A DNA stretch of 64,000 nucleotides from Gammaproteobacteria bacterium (GTDB taxonomy: Bacteria > Pseudomonadota > Gammaproteobacteria > Pseudomonadales > Azotimanducaceae). The position numbers and the translations under genes are program-made. The first letter of the stretch is position 1. Each line of letters starts with the position of its first letter. The notes under the pieces are model-generated. The model saw only the letters and a list, made by a program, of their open reading frames with translations. It did no database searches and was not told where the DNA came from. This document shows positions 1-8,322 of the stretch, in pieces. Where the stretch lies: assembly GCA_012269545.1 (NCBI GenBank), contig JAAXKB010000040.1, positions 1-64,000 on the forward strand. The letters run 5' to 3'.

Positions 1-74
1 TTGAACAAATGAGCATAGGCTCGGCTGCAGCGCAGGAATTCGGGCCGCTGACGCAGTGCCTGTCGTCTTTTCAT
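1..74 (-). CDS. N-terminal fragment of an unidentified protein, cut by window start
   Basis: An ATG at 74-72 on the minus strand is preceded by a GAGGAG-type ribosome binding site (about 80-87) and opens a frame that stays open for 24 codons to the window edge. The visible peptide is basic and Arg-rich (it begins MKRRQALRQRPEF). It lies 11 bases downstream of the DUF2141 gene on the same strand, so the two probably form an operon. Too little is visible to name a family. The start rests on the RBS and spacing. Confidence 0.5.
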   Translation of the reverse strand, partial: MKRRQALRQRPEFLRCSRAYAHLF

Positions 75-85
75 TGCACTTCTCC

Positions 86-523
86 TCAGTGATTTAAGCG
101 AATCTCTAGGGTCGTATCGGCAGAAATCTCAAACTTCGCATCCTCCCATTTCGCCGAGCCCCTCCTACCAACCGCGTTATTAGAAAACGCCCAAGGCTCC
201 CGAGGCATACCCAGAAAATTGGCGTCCAGTTCGCCATTCCCATTTAGGTCATGCATTACTTGGGCAGCATAAACACCCTCAGGGAGGCTGATTTGAAAGG
301 TCATTTCTCCGGCTTGACCGCGCTGACTGAGGGAGGCTGCTTTCGAGTTCAGACCACCGTCTGACTGAAATTCCTTTTCACTACTGGCCACTTGAATCAT
401 GACTTGCCCTTCGTTCTCACGGATGTCGCTGATCGTGATGGTCAAGGTTGCTGCGCTAACCAGCGCAGGTGCAAAAGCTGATGAGATCGCGAAAGCGCGA
501 AAAAACGTTGCGATGCGTGACAT
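86..523 (-). CDS. DUF2141 domain secreted protein
   Basis: This 145-residue protein has a Sec-type signal peptide (residues about 1-24, ending near VSAA) followed by a single DUF2141 domain. The family signature is clear near the C-terminal half: HDLNGNGELDANFLGMP followed by an EPWAFSNN stretch, an Asp/Asn-rich loop that suggests Ca-binding or a beta-sandwich turn. Length is normal for the family. The start has a strong AGGAGG site 6-7 bases upstream. DUF2141 proteins are exported and of unknown function. A second gene follows on the same strand 11 bases downstream, at the window edge. The family call is firm; the role is open. Confidence 0.85.
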   Translation of the reverse strand: MSRIATFFRAFAISSAFAPALVSAATLTITISDIRENEGQVMIQVASSEKEFQSDGGLNSKAASLSQRGQAGEMTFQISLPEGVYAAQVMHDLNGNGELDANFLGMPREPWAFSNNAVGRRGSAKWEDAKFEISADTTLEIRLNH

Positions 524-691
524 AATTGCCTCCTGACTTGATGACGTTAGGCCAACATACGTTGTACGCAGCAGGCAAAAAACAGGTTGCGACGAAACGG
601 CGAATACGCCGATAAACGGTCTACTGAGCGACTTAACGTGTGTCCGGCAGGCAACCCGAACGAGTCAAGCAGGTTTTTCGGTACTAACAGA

Positions 692-711
692 CTTAACTCA
701 CAGGTGTTAAG
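692..711. promoter_or_regulatory. Inverted repeat upstream of acyl-CoA dehydrogenase (candidate operator)
   Basis: The sequence CTTAAC, 8 bases, GTTAAG forms a perfect 6-bp dyad 39 bases upstream of the GTG start of the acyl-CoA dehydrogenase gene, within the 227-bp region between that gene and the divergent DUF2141 gene. A further CTTAAC half-site lies at about 632. The position and size suit a dimeric repressor such as a TetR-family regulator, which commonly controls acyl-CoA genes, but no regulator gene is adjacent. This is a candidate only. Confidence 0.25.
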
Positions 712-750
712 CGTCCAACCTCTGCAACCGCAAATGAAAAAGGAGTCCGT

Positions 751-1944
751 GTGAGTAGTAATGAAGCCAAGGAATTCCGCGAAGAGACCCGAGCATGGTT
801 AGCAGACAACTGCCCTGAAGGCGCGCGCGGACCCGGGCAAACTCCTTGGGGCAGCAGCAAAATTGTTTTGGATAGAGACAGCGCCCTGTGGCTGGAGCGC
901 ATGGCCGAGCGCGGCTGGACGGTACCCACGTGGCCAAAAACCTACGGCGGTGCAGGACTCGATAAAGACCTCTACCCCATCCTAATCGAAGAACTCAAGC
1001 GCATCGGCGCGCGCACACCGCTAACCGGCCGCGGCGTCAACTATATTGGACCAACAATTTTAGAGTTGGGTAGTGAAGACCAACGACAACGGTGGCTGCC
1101 GGGTATAGCGCGCGGCGAAGGCGGTTGGGCAATGGGCTATTCCGAACCCGGCGCAGGGTCAGATTTGGCCAGTCTGGCCTGTCGTGGCGAGCTGATCGGC
1201 GATCAGTACCAACTTAACGGGCGCAAAGTATGGACCTCGGATGCGATGCACTGCGACTATATTTTTGTCCTGATTCGCACCGACACGAACGCACCGCGTC
1301 ATGAGGGCATCAGCTTGATCCTAGTGGATATGGACCAACCGGGCGTTGAAGTCAGCCCGATCCGGTTGATCTCTGGCGAATCACCGTTTTGCGAAACAGT
1401 GTTCAACGATGCCTTGGCGCCTGCGAACGACATCATCGGCGGCGTTAATAAAGGCTGGACGGTCGGTAAACGCCTGCTGCAGTACGAACGTTCCACCCAT
1501 GCTGGCATCAACACCTCTGGCTCTCAGGGCGGTCGTACCGTCGCCAGTCCGCTACCGGATTTGGTCAAGCGTTATCGCGCGGACGACACCGGACGCATTA
1601 ACGATCCGGCCCTGCGCAGGCGCCTGTTGGATCATCAGCTGGCATTTAAAGCCCAACAGCTCACCCAGCAGCGCGTGATACAAGAAACCGAAGCCAGCGC
1701 ACCCGGCTTTGCGTCTTCAGCGGTAAAGCTTTCCAACGCGTTGATCACCCAAGAAGGCGATGAGATTCTGGTGGCGGCCATGGGCACTCAAGGTGCCGGT
1801 TGGGCAGGGGAAACATTTGCCGATGACGAAATCGACGCTACGCGCGCCTGGTTAAAACAAAAGTCCCTGACCATTGCTGGCGGCACTAAGGAAGTACAGA
1901 TGAACATCATTGCCAAACGCGTCCTCGGGCTGCCCGACGCATGA
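751..1944 (+). CDS. Acyl-CoA dehydrogenase family protein
   Basis: This 397-residue flavoprotein is predicted to oxidise an acyl-CoA to the 2-enoyl-CoA. It shows the family signatures in order: GYSEPGAGSDL (129-139) in the FAD/substrate-binding middle domain, KVWTS (159-163), and a C-terminal AGGTKEVQMNIIAKR stretch that is the usual end of the four-helix domain. Length is standard. The GTG start is chosen because an AAAAAGGAG site lies 6-7 bases upstream. Its stop overlaps the start of the next gene by ATGA, so the two are translationally coupled. It is clearly related to the acyl-CoA dehydrogenase at 33.2-34.4 kb, sharing NKGWTVGKRLLQYER. The family is of the short FadE type that often acts on cyclic or branched acyl-CoAs; the substrate is unknown. 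Confidence 0.93.
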   Translation: MSSNEAKEFREETRAWLADNCPEGARGPGQTPWGSSKIVLDRDSALWLERMAERGWTVPTWPKTYGGAGLDKDLYPILIEELKRIGARTPLTGRGVNYIGPTILELGSEDQRQRWLPGIARGEGGWAMGYSEPGAGSDLASLACRGELIGDQYQLNGRKVWTSDAMHCDYIFVLIRTDTNAPRHEGISLILVDMDQPGVEVSPIRLISGESPFCETVFNDALAPANDIIGGVNKGWTVGKRLLQYERSTHAGINTSGSQGGRTVASPLPDLVKRYRADDTGRINDPALRRRLLDHQLAFKAQQLTQQRVIQETEASAPGFASSAVKLSNALITQEGDEILVAAMGTQGAGWAGETFADDEIDATRAWLKQKSLTIAGGTKEVQMNIIAKRVLGLPDA

Positions 1945-2723
1945 GCCAACATCAAACAACTCCCTATGATCGGCAGCAAAGCATGGCTCGGATCAATGAC
2001 ATTCATCTTCACTACGTCTTAGAGGGCGCGCCAAACAAACCGGTCTTAACTCTCATCAATATGGCCAGCCACAACCTGACCTGCTGGGAAATCGTTCTAC
2101 AGCCCTTACTCGAAAACTATCAGGTGCTTCGCTTTGATCTGCGAGGCACCGGCAGATCCGGCTGGGGCGACGACGCGCAGTTCAACTTTGCGCAATACGC
2201 AGACGATCTTGCGGGTTTGCTGCAGCATTTGCGTATTCAAAAAGCCTTTGTGCTTGGACTCGCCTATGGTGCCCGCACAGCGGCTCAGTTCGCGCTGCGC
2301 CACCCCGACCGACTCACTGGACTTGCCATGTTCGATGTGGCTTTGACGCCACCCGTGGACCAAGGCGACCAAGGTGCGCTTGGGGCGCAGGCCGCTGAGT
2401 TACTCCAGGCCGCGGGGCTGGACATGCCTGTACGGCAAAAGTACTGGCGATTTTACGAGGATCGAGACGCCGCCCTGCTCTGCCATACCGCGCACCAGCG
2501 TGAAGGCGACACCAATGCACGGCTACACGGCATAACAGCACCGACCTTGGTGGCCTGCGGCCGTCAAGACATGAACTTCACTGCCGCCCGAGAGATTGCT
2601 CAGTTGATCCCGGGCGCGCACTTTGAGGTTATGGAAATGACAGGCCACGGTTCGGTGTTTTATCGACCTGATTTGTTCGTCCGCTTGGTTACAGACTTTG
2701 CGCCTCGCCTAAACGCGGGCTAA
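1941..2723 (+). CDS. Alpha/beta hydrolase fold protein lacking the nucleophile serine
   Basis: This 260-residue single-domain protein has the alpha/beta-hydrolase layout: an oxyanion-side strand near INMASHNL, the FDLRGTGRSG segment (65-74), a nucleophile elbow, an acid in CGRQD (Asp210) and a catalytic-type His in GHGS (His236). The elbow reads GLAYG (106-110), so the expected Ser of G-x-S-x-G is Ala108 (codon GCC at 2262-2264). Asp and His are kept. No signal peptide is visible, so it is probably cytoplasmic. It overlaps the acyl-CoA dehydrogenase by four bases and so is probably co-translated. It could be a non-hydrolytic family member such as a lyase, a ligand-binding protein or a cofactor-free enzyme, or a dead paralogue. 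The fold is secure; the activity is not. Confidence 0.85.
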   Translation: MSQHQTTPYDRQQSMARINDIHLHYVLEGAPNKPVLTLINMASHNLTCWEIVLQPLLENYQVLRFDLRGTGRSGWGDDAQFNFAQYADDLAGLLQHLRIQKAFVLGLAYGARTAAQFALRHPDRLTGLAMFDVALTPPVDQGDQGALGAQAAELLQAAGLDMPVRQKYWRFYEDRDAALLCHTAHQREGDTNARLHGITAPTLVACGRQDMNFTAAREIAQLIPGAHFEVMEMTGHGSVFYRPDLFVRLVTDFAPRLNAG

Positions 2724-2745
2724 ACAAAGGGCAGCCTCAATCCTG

Positions 2746-3405
2746 CTAGGGCTGCAGGCGCTCGATTATCCATCTGCTGTCGGTCAAGCGATACTGCAGC
2801 CGGTCGTGCAAACGCCCTTCCCGACCCTGCCAAAATTCGTACTGCACAGGTTTGAGGCAGTAACCGCCCCAAGCCTGCGGGCGCGGCGCTTGCTCCGGAT
2901 AGGAGTCAGTCAAAGCCCGATAGCGCTGTTCCAAAACCTCCCGACTCTCCACGGGCTGGCTTTGTTCGGAGGTTGCCGCTGCCAACTGACTGTCCAAGGG
3001 ACGCGAATAAAAGTACGCATCCGATTCCTTTTCCGACAGGCGTGTCACGACTCCCCGAACACGCACCTGACGATCCAGCTCACGCCAATGAAACAACAAC
3101 TCCGCTTGCGGGTTATCAGCCAATGCCAGACCCTTTTCACTGCGGCCATCGGTAAACCAGCGAAAGCCGTCTTCGTCCAAGCCTTTTAGCAAGACAATGC
3201 GAGCGGAAGGAACACCGGCCAGCGAAGTCGCCAAGGCCATGGCGCTGTAATCGAGCACTCTGGCTCGTTCTGCTTCGGCAAACCAATGCCGGAACTGCAG
3301 CAACGGATCGTCTTGCACATCGCTGGCGCTCAGAGTGCCAAAGCGATACTCGCGGCGCAGTTCGGCGATGGCGGATTCGTCCGCAGACGGTTGAGGCGAC
3401 GACAT
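2746..3405 (-). CDS. pdxH: Pyridoxamine 5'-phosphate oxidase
   Basis: PdxH oxidises pyridoxine or pyridoxamine 5'-phosphate to pyridoxal 5'-phosphate with FMN and oxygen, the last step and salvage route of vitamin B6 synthesis, in the cytosol. The 219-residue length matches the family. Recognisable motifs are the N-terminal REYRFGTL, PSARIVLLKG (FMN contact region), FHWRELDRQVRVRG, and the C-terminal signature WGGYCLKPVQYEFWQGR followed by RLHDR, ending in RLQP. It converges with the hydrolase gene (22-bp gap) and lies downstream of a same-strand MFS gene after 73 bases. No strong Shine-Dalgarno is visible, but the start agrees with family length. Confidence 0.96.
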   Translation of the reverse strand: MSSPQPSADESAIAELRREYRFGTLSASDVQDDPLLQFRHWFAEAERARVLDYSAMALATSLAGVPSARIVLLKGLDEDGFRWFTDGRSEKGLALADNPQAELLFHWRELDRQVRVRGVVTRLSEKESDAYFYSRPLDSQLAAATSEQSQPVESREVLEQRYRALTDSYPEQAPRPQAWGGYCLKPVQYEFWQGREGRLHDRLQYRLTDSRWIIERLQP

Positions 3406-3478
3406 AGGCTAGAGTACTCGTTTGGCTTCGCTGAGCCTCAAGGTTAGGCCCTCGATCGCAAAAGAACCAGCGCAGAAC

Positions 3479-4726
3479 TTACTGTGCTTCACTGCTTCGA
3501 TAGCCCCAAACAGGGGAAAGCCAGGCACCGTAGACAAACAAAATGGCCGAAAGCACCATGGCAGGGATTAATGCGTTGAGTGTGCCAGTGGCCTCAATTA
3601 ACCAGCCTAGCACTATGGCGCCCAGCGGCGCACTGCCCACCATACCAATACTGAACACCGACAATATGCGGCCTAAGAACGGTTTCGGCGCAGACTCCTG
3701 GACCATGCTGCGAGCCAAGTTCGTGGTTATGCCCATATTCAGGCCCCAGCCGATGGTTGCCACCACCAACAACCAAAACGGCGGCTCTATCCACATGAGG
3801 AAGATCACCAAAATGCGCGATAACTGCATGATCAGGAACAGCCGACCGGGCCGAAGCAGCGGTTGATAACGCAGCAGCAAAATATTCGACAGAGTGGCGC
3901 CGGCAAAAAACACCGCCATCAGCAGGGCCAGCAGCCATGCCGTACCCTCATAGACACGCGCAACGATAAAGGGGAATACGGTGATAAAAGCCCCGGCATT
4001 AAAAATGCTCGAGACAAACGTAATAACAAGAACGTTGAAAATTAACGGATGGTCATAGGTAGCCTGTAAGCCCTGCCGGATACCTGCTAGCGCCCCCAGC
4101 CTTTCGTCCGCGCCGGCATCAGCGGGTGCAGGTTCCGGGTTAGCAGCAGGTAAGCGCACCATCATGGCCCCGGCCAGACACAAGCCCAACGCCTGCGCAA
4201 AGAGCACGGGGGTAACGCCTACCGTATCGATTTGGCCCGCCAGAACCAGCCCCACGACCTGCACCACAAAGCCAATGGCCGTCGCCGCCGTTACGCCCTG
4301 TTGAATGTTCGCTCCGGCGATGCGATTGAGCAGCGCCTGCTGCCCGGGCATGGAAAAAGACTGCACCACGGTCATACCCAGACCCCAGAAAATGACGCTA
4401 GCCACACCCAACAACTGCCACTGCTCTACCAGCACGAGAAACAACGGAAATATCGGCGCGAGCAAGTAAACTCGGATAAGCATGCGACGCGCATCCGTGC
4501 GATCGGCGCTTGCACCACCCGCCAGCATGACGAAAACGCCGGGCAATCCAATCACCGCTTGAATCAAGCCCACTTGGTCAGCAGGAAGATTTAATATGCC
4601 AATCAAAATCCAGCTGAGCAGCAATTGCTGCATGGCCAAGGCCATTCCGGAGAAGCCAGTGGAACCCAGATAAGCGCGGAACGCACGATCCCGCCATATT
4701 GACCCTTCGTTATCGAACTGTGACAT
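3479..4726 (-). CDS. MFS transporter
   Basis: This is a 415-residue inner-membrane protein with about 12 hydrophobic segments and the MFS-like loop SADRTDARRMLIRVY after segment 2. It resembles the MFS_3/enterobactin-exporter-like branch of drug and metabolite efflux proteins; the substrate is unknown. The frame is open for 21 further codons upstream, but the ATG at 4726 is preceded by GAGGGAGAGAG at good spacing and gives a normal N-terminus (MSQFDNEGSIWRDRAFRAYL), so that start is chosen. It lies upstream of pdxH on the same strand, 73 bases apart; a functional link is not evident. Confidence 0.85.
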   Translation of the reverse strand: MSQFDNEGSIWRDRAFRAYLGSTGFSGMALAMQQLLLSWILIGILNLPADQVGLIQAVIGLPGVFVMLAGGASADRTDARRMLIRVYLLAPIFPLFLVLVEQWQLLGVASVIFWGLGMTVVQSFSMPGQQALLNRIAGANIQQGVTAATAIGFVVQVVGLVLAGQIDTVGVTPVLFAQALGLCLAGAMMVRLPAANPEPAPADAGADERLGALAGIRQGLQATYDHPLIFNVLVITFVSSIFNAGAFITVFPFIVARVYEGTAWLLALLMAVFFAGATLSNILLLRYQPLLRPGRLFLIMQLSRILVIFLMWIEPPFWLLVVATIGWGLNMGITTNLARSMVQESAPKPFLGRILSVFSIGMVGSAPLGAIVLGWLIEATGTLNALIPAMVLSAILFVYGAWLSPVWGYRSSEAQ

Positions 4727-4832
4727 TGCTCTCTCCCTCGACGAGCATGTTCCGCTGACGCCCTCAGCGCAAGACTTGTTGTTGCGCAAACACTACAGGT
4801 CTAAGGAGCTCACCAGAACGAAAACGACAGAC

Positions 4833-4858
4833 AAAAAAAAGCCGGAGCATACTCCGGC
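4833..4858 (-). terminator. Rho-independent terminator of the FKBP gene
   Basis: Read on the minus strand, this is a perfect 7-bp GC-rich stem (GCCGGAG / CTCCGGC) with a 4-base loop, followed by an uninterrupted run of eight T. It begins 40 bases after the stop codon of the FKBP lipoprotein gene and precedes the MFS gene, so it should separate the two transcripts. It is the clearest intrinsic terminator in the window. Confidence 0.9.
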
Positions 4859-4898
4859 CTTCCTTCAGCCCACGTGTTCCCAGAGACACGAACCAAGT

Positions 4899-5594
4899 TT
4901 ATTGAATTTCTAATAATTCCACTTCAAACACCAAGGTAGCATTTGGGGGAATCGCGCCGCCCGCACCGCGCTCGCCATAGGCAAGCTCAGGCGGAATGAC
5001 CAAACGCCACTTGGAACCCGTTCCCATCATTTGCAAAGCTTCCGTCCAGCCCGCGATCACTCGATTGACTGGAAAACTTGCGGGGCTTCCGCGCTCAACC
5101 GAGCTGTCAAATACCGTGCCGTCGGTTAACGTGCCGTGATAGTGGGTTACTACTGTATCTGTGGCAGCAGGCTTCGGCCCCGTACCTTCGACCAGTACTT
5201 CGTACTGCAATCCAGATGCCGTCGTCGTGACTTCTGGACGGGCAGCATTTTCTTGCATAAACGACTCACTAGACGCTGATTTTTGCTGCATCAGCGCTTC
5301 CGTCAGCGCGCTCATCAGCTGCTCCTCATTCTCCACTGGTACCTGGGAATCTTGGCCAGCAATTGCATCTTGGGCGCCTTGGCCATAGGCCTGCATGTCG
5401 ATGATATCACCGCCCTGCTGCTGAATATTTTGTGCTTGGCGAAAACCAATCAGATAACTCGCGCTTTCGACATCGGACGAAGCATCAAACGTAGATTCAG
5501 ACATATTATTTTCCGGTTGCTGACAGCCTGCCAGCATAACACCGCTCAGCACCAGCACGATTAGCCCCAGCGTTGATTTATGATTATTTCTCAT
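4899..5594 (-). CDS. FKBP-type peptidyl-prolyl cis-trans isomerase lipoprotein (FkpA/Mip-like)
   Basis: This 231-residue envelope foldase is predicted to speed proline isomerisation in the periplasm. It has a lipoprotein signal with lipobox LAGC (Cys24), an N-terminal FKBP_N helical dimerisation domain (about 37-125, including SYLIGFRQAQNI), and a C-terminal FKBP catalytic domain (about 135-231) with VTTTASGLQYEVL, TDTVVTHYHGTLTDGTVFDS, and the terminal IPPNATLVFEVELLEI. The residue after Cys24 is Gln, which favours outer-membrane sorting by the Lol rule. CGGAGACTTCG precedes the ATG. A strong terminator follows the gene and a 370-bp gap lies upstream, so it appears monocistronic. Confidence 0.95.
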   Translation of the reverse strand: MRNNHKSTLGLIVLVLSGVMLAGCQQPENNMSESTFDASSDVESASYLIGFRQAQNIQQQGGDIIDMQAYGQGAQDAIAGQDSQVPVENEEQLMSALTEALMQQKSASSESFMQENAARPEVTTTASGLQYEVLVEGTGPKPAATDTVVTHYHGTLTDGTVFDSSVERGSPASFPVNRVIAGWTEALQMMGTGSKWRLVIPPELAYGERGAGGAIPPNATLVFEVELLEIQ

Positions 5595-5964
5595 CGAAGT
5601 CTCCGATTCACGGTTACGACCAGCAAAACGCGGTCCTGAAATGTTTCTTGCTCTTCACCCCATGCCGCGGGAACGATAAACTTGTCGACGGCCCTTTTCC
5701 TCTTAGCGGAGATGAACATGGCCAGCAGGATACGGCAGCAAGCAAGAAATTACACGGCGCGACTTTAAAGAGGTTGTTTGCAGGCCTTGATAGCGGGCTC
5801 AGTACCAGTAGCGTCCAAGCATTGGATGCTCTTCTTCTTAAACCGCGATTGGCTTTTACGCCGATATCAGCATCTAATGCCTTAGACAAATAAATGACAC
5901 AGATTGGCCGACACTACGGCACCGCCTAATCCGCCAACAGGCGAACCAAAAGACGTCAAGGATA
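5595..5964. other. 370-bp intergenic region between divergent FKBP and prc genes
   Basis: No gene can be supported here. Open frames exist on both strands but have neither ribosome binding sites nor recognisable protein character. The region should hold the promoters of the two divergent genes; one candidate for prc is listed separately. Confidence 0.6.
5849..5878 (+). promoter_or_regulatory. Candidate sigma-70 promoter for prc
   Basis: TTGGCT (5849-5854) and TCTAAT (5873-5878) match the -35 box at 4 of 6 and the -10 box at 5 of 6, with an 18-base spacer. They lie about 85 bases upstream of the prc start in the divergent intergenic region. This is a sequence match only. Confidence 0.3.
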
Positions 5965-8319
5965 ATGAGCACACTTATGAACCAGTTCAGGTTTTCAGAT
6001 CGATCCGGCAACCCTTCGCTCGCCAAGGCGAGAGGCTGGAGCCTCATTGCGCGTTTGGCCGCCATCTGTGCTCTCAATGTTGGCTTATTGGGGCCACTAC
6101 TCGCAGAAACGACAGCCACTGGCGCGGCAGATCAAATCCAGCCGCCGCCTGTGTTGTCCCCACTTGCCGCGCACCCTCGCACTGCGCAAATTGTTGTGGA
6201 GCAGTTACGCCGCAATCACTACGTGGAACTGCAGGTCAATGACACGCTCTCCAGTCAAATGTTCGACAACTATCTGGCCGCATTGGATCCCGGTCGCTAT
6301 TACTTTTTGGCCAGCGACATTGCCGAATTCGAAACCTATCGTTACGAACTTGATAACGCGCTGCGTCGCGGCGACCTATTGCCTGCCTACCGCATGTTCA
6401 ATCGACTGCAGCAGCGCTTGGTGGAGCGAACCAATTACGCGCAAAAGCAAATTAACACGGGCCTTGCGCAGCTGACTTTCGATACTGACGAAATCATCGA
6501 ACTCAAACGTGAGGACGCGCCTTGGTCTATCGACCGCGCTGCACAGGACGACCTGTGGAATCGACGATTAAAGTCTCAAGTGCTGAGCATGAAACTCAAC
6601 GATAAAGACCTTGAGGAGATTACCGAGACACTGAGCAAGCGTTACCGCAACCAGCAAAAAATCGCTTTACGCAATCGCAGCGAAGACGCATTTCAGACGT
6701 TCATAAACGCCTTCGCAACCGCCTTTGATCCGCATACACAGTATTTCTCGCCGCGCACCTCAACGAATTTCAACATTAATATGTCATTGTCTTTAGAGGG
6801 TATTGGCGCAGTGCTTCAGACAGACGAGGACGCCACTACTATTGTCCGACTCGTGCCCGCAGGTCCCGCGGATAAATCTGGCGCCCTAAAACCTGCTGAC
6901 ATCATTTCTGCTGTGGGACAGGGTGAAAGCGGGCCGATGATCGACGTGGTTGGTTGGCGGCTTGATGACGTTGTCGAGCTCATTCGAGGGCCGAAAGACT
7001 CAACCGTGCGACTCGCTGTTAGTGATGCAGACGCAGAATCAGACGAAAGCCGAATCGTGACCATCGTGCGTAATACCATCAAACTGGAGGAACAGGCAGC
7101 TCAAGCTAGCGTTATTACGATAAACGATGACGAGGGCAAGCGGCGCATCGGCGTTATCGACATCCCGACATTTTATTTGGACTTCAAAGGCCAGCAGGAG
7201 CGTGACCCGGATTATCGCAGCACCACTAAGGACGTCACTAAGCTAATCAATCGATTAAAGATCGAAGGCATTGACGGCTTGGTTATCGACTTACGAAACA
7301 ACGGGGGTGGCTCCTTACAGGAAGCCGATACCTTGACCTCGTTGTTCATTCCCTCCGGCCCGACCGTGCAGGTAAAGTCCAGTCGTAGCAGGCCGACCAT
7401 TTACAGCAATGATGACAACTCCATTATCTATGACGGACCCATGGCTGTTCTGGTTAATCGCCTGTCGGCATCCGCGTCAGAAATTTTTGCTGGCGCCATG
7501 CAGGATTATGGTCGAGCGCTGATTCTGGGCGGTCAAACCTTTGGTAAGGGCACCGTGCAGACCATGATTCCGCTCAATCGAGGACAACTGAAGCTGACGG
7601 CAGCCAAGTTTTATCGTATCTCGGGGCAAAGCACGCAGCATCAGGGTGTCATTCCAGATATCGACTTCCCTTCTCTGTTTGACAAGGAAACGATTGGCGA
7701 AAGCACCCTGGAGGGCGCCATGCCTTGGGACGTTATTGACGCTGCGCGCTTTGCGCCCTACGGCGAGCTCAACCCGTATCTGATGGAACTTCAAGCCCGC
7801 CATCTGCAGCGAGCCGAAGAAGACCCCCACTTCACCTACTACCGTGCGTTAATGGCTAAGGCAGAAGAGAAATCTGGCCGAACCTATTTGTCGTTGAACG
7901 AAGCAGAGCGCCGCGCCGAACGAAAACAAGAAGACGACTGGCGCTTAAATCTCGAAAACACCCTGCGCGCAGCGACTGGTAAGCCTGTCGCTGCAACGCT
8001 CGCAGAGTTGGAAGAGATGCAGGAGGCGGAAGAGGAAAATCTTGCACCAGACACCACCCAGACCGACCCTCAATCAAAGGATCCTACCAGTCGGGACGAG
8101 AGCGATGCCGTGGCGGAAGAAAACGCAGCGGCGCAAGAAGGCACGGTAGCGGAAGAAAATGGCCTAAAAGAGATTGATGACGATCCACTCCTGCGCGAAG
8201 CAGGCCGCATTGTCAGTGACCTGATTGACCTGTTGCGCCAGCCCCCCTCCGCAGCGCCAATGACGGCCAAGGCGCCGACGCGCTTGGGGCAACCAAAAAA
8301 GGCACCGCCTGCCGGCTAG
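5965..8319 (+). CDS. prc: Carboxy-terminal processing (tail-specific) protease Prc/Tsp
   Basis: Prc is a periplasmic S41 protease that trims or degrades envelope proteins and, in relatives, acts on murein hydrolases and lipoproteins. The 784-residue protein has an N-terminal signal/anchor (about 28-48), a helical N-terminal domain, a PDZ domain (about 278-355, SLSLEGIGAVLQ), the S41 core, and a C-terminal domain of the tail-specific protease type. By alignment to E. coli Tsp the Ser/Lys dyad is Ser503 (in SASASE) and Lys528 (in FGKGTVQ), with Asp514 also kept. A long acidic, low-complexity stretch (about 675-750) follows the conserved domains, which is longer than I expect for this family. 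An in-frame ATG four codons later is an alternative start; AAGGA supports the one given. Confidence 0.95.
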   Translation: MSTLMNQFRFSDRSGNPSLAKARGWSLIARLAAICALNVGLLGPLLAETTATGAADQIQPPPVLSPLAAHPRTAQIVVEQLRRNHYVELQVNDTLSSQMFDNYLAALDPGRYYFLASDIAEFETYRYELDNALRRGDLLPAYRMFNRLQQRLVERTNYAQKQINTGLAQLTFDTDEIIELKREDAPWSIDRAAQDDLWNRRLKSQVLSMKLNDKDLEEITETLSKRYRNQQKIALRNRSEDAFQTFINAFATAFDPHTQYFSPRTSTNFNINMSLSLEGIGAVLQTDEDATTIVRLVPAGPADKSGALKPADIISAVGQGESGPMIDVVGWRLDDVVELIRGPKDSTVRLAVSDADAESDESRIVTIVRNTIKLEEQAAQASVITINDDEGKRRIGVIDIPTFYLDFKGQQERDPDYRSTTKDVTKLINRLKIEGIDGLVIDLRNNGGGSLQEADTLTSLFIPSGPTVQVKSSRSRPTIYSNDDNSIIYDGPMAVLVNRLSASASEIFAGAMQDYGRALILGGQTFGKGTVQTMIPLNRGQLKLTAAKFYRISGQSTQHQGVIPDIDFPSLFDKETIGESTLEGAMPWDVIDAARFAPYGELNPYLMELQARHLQRAEEDPHFTYYRALMAKAEEKSGRTYLSLNEAERRAERKQEDDWRLNLENTLRAATGKPVAATLAELEEMQEAEEENLAPDTTQTDPQSKDPTSRDESDAVAEENAAAQEGTVAEENGLKEIDDDPLLREAGRIVSDLIDLLRQPPSAAPMTAKAPTRLGQPKKAPPAG

Positions 8320-8322
8320 GCC

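Noticed and set aside
2731-2755. Inverted repeat GCAGCC...GGCTGC at the end of pdxH
   Set aside because: The stem is 6 bp with a 13-base loop and no T-run, so a terminator cannot be supported.
5573-5893. Open frames on both strands in the 370-bp gap upstream of prc
   Set aside because: They have no Shine-Dalgarno, no domain features and odd composition; the region is better read as divergent promoters.
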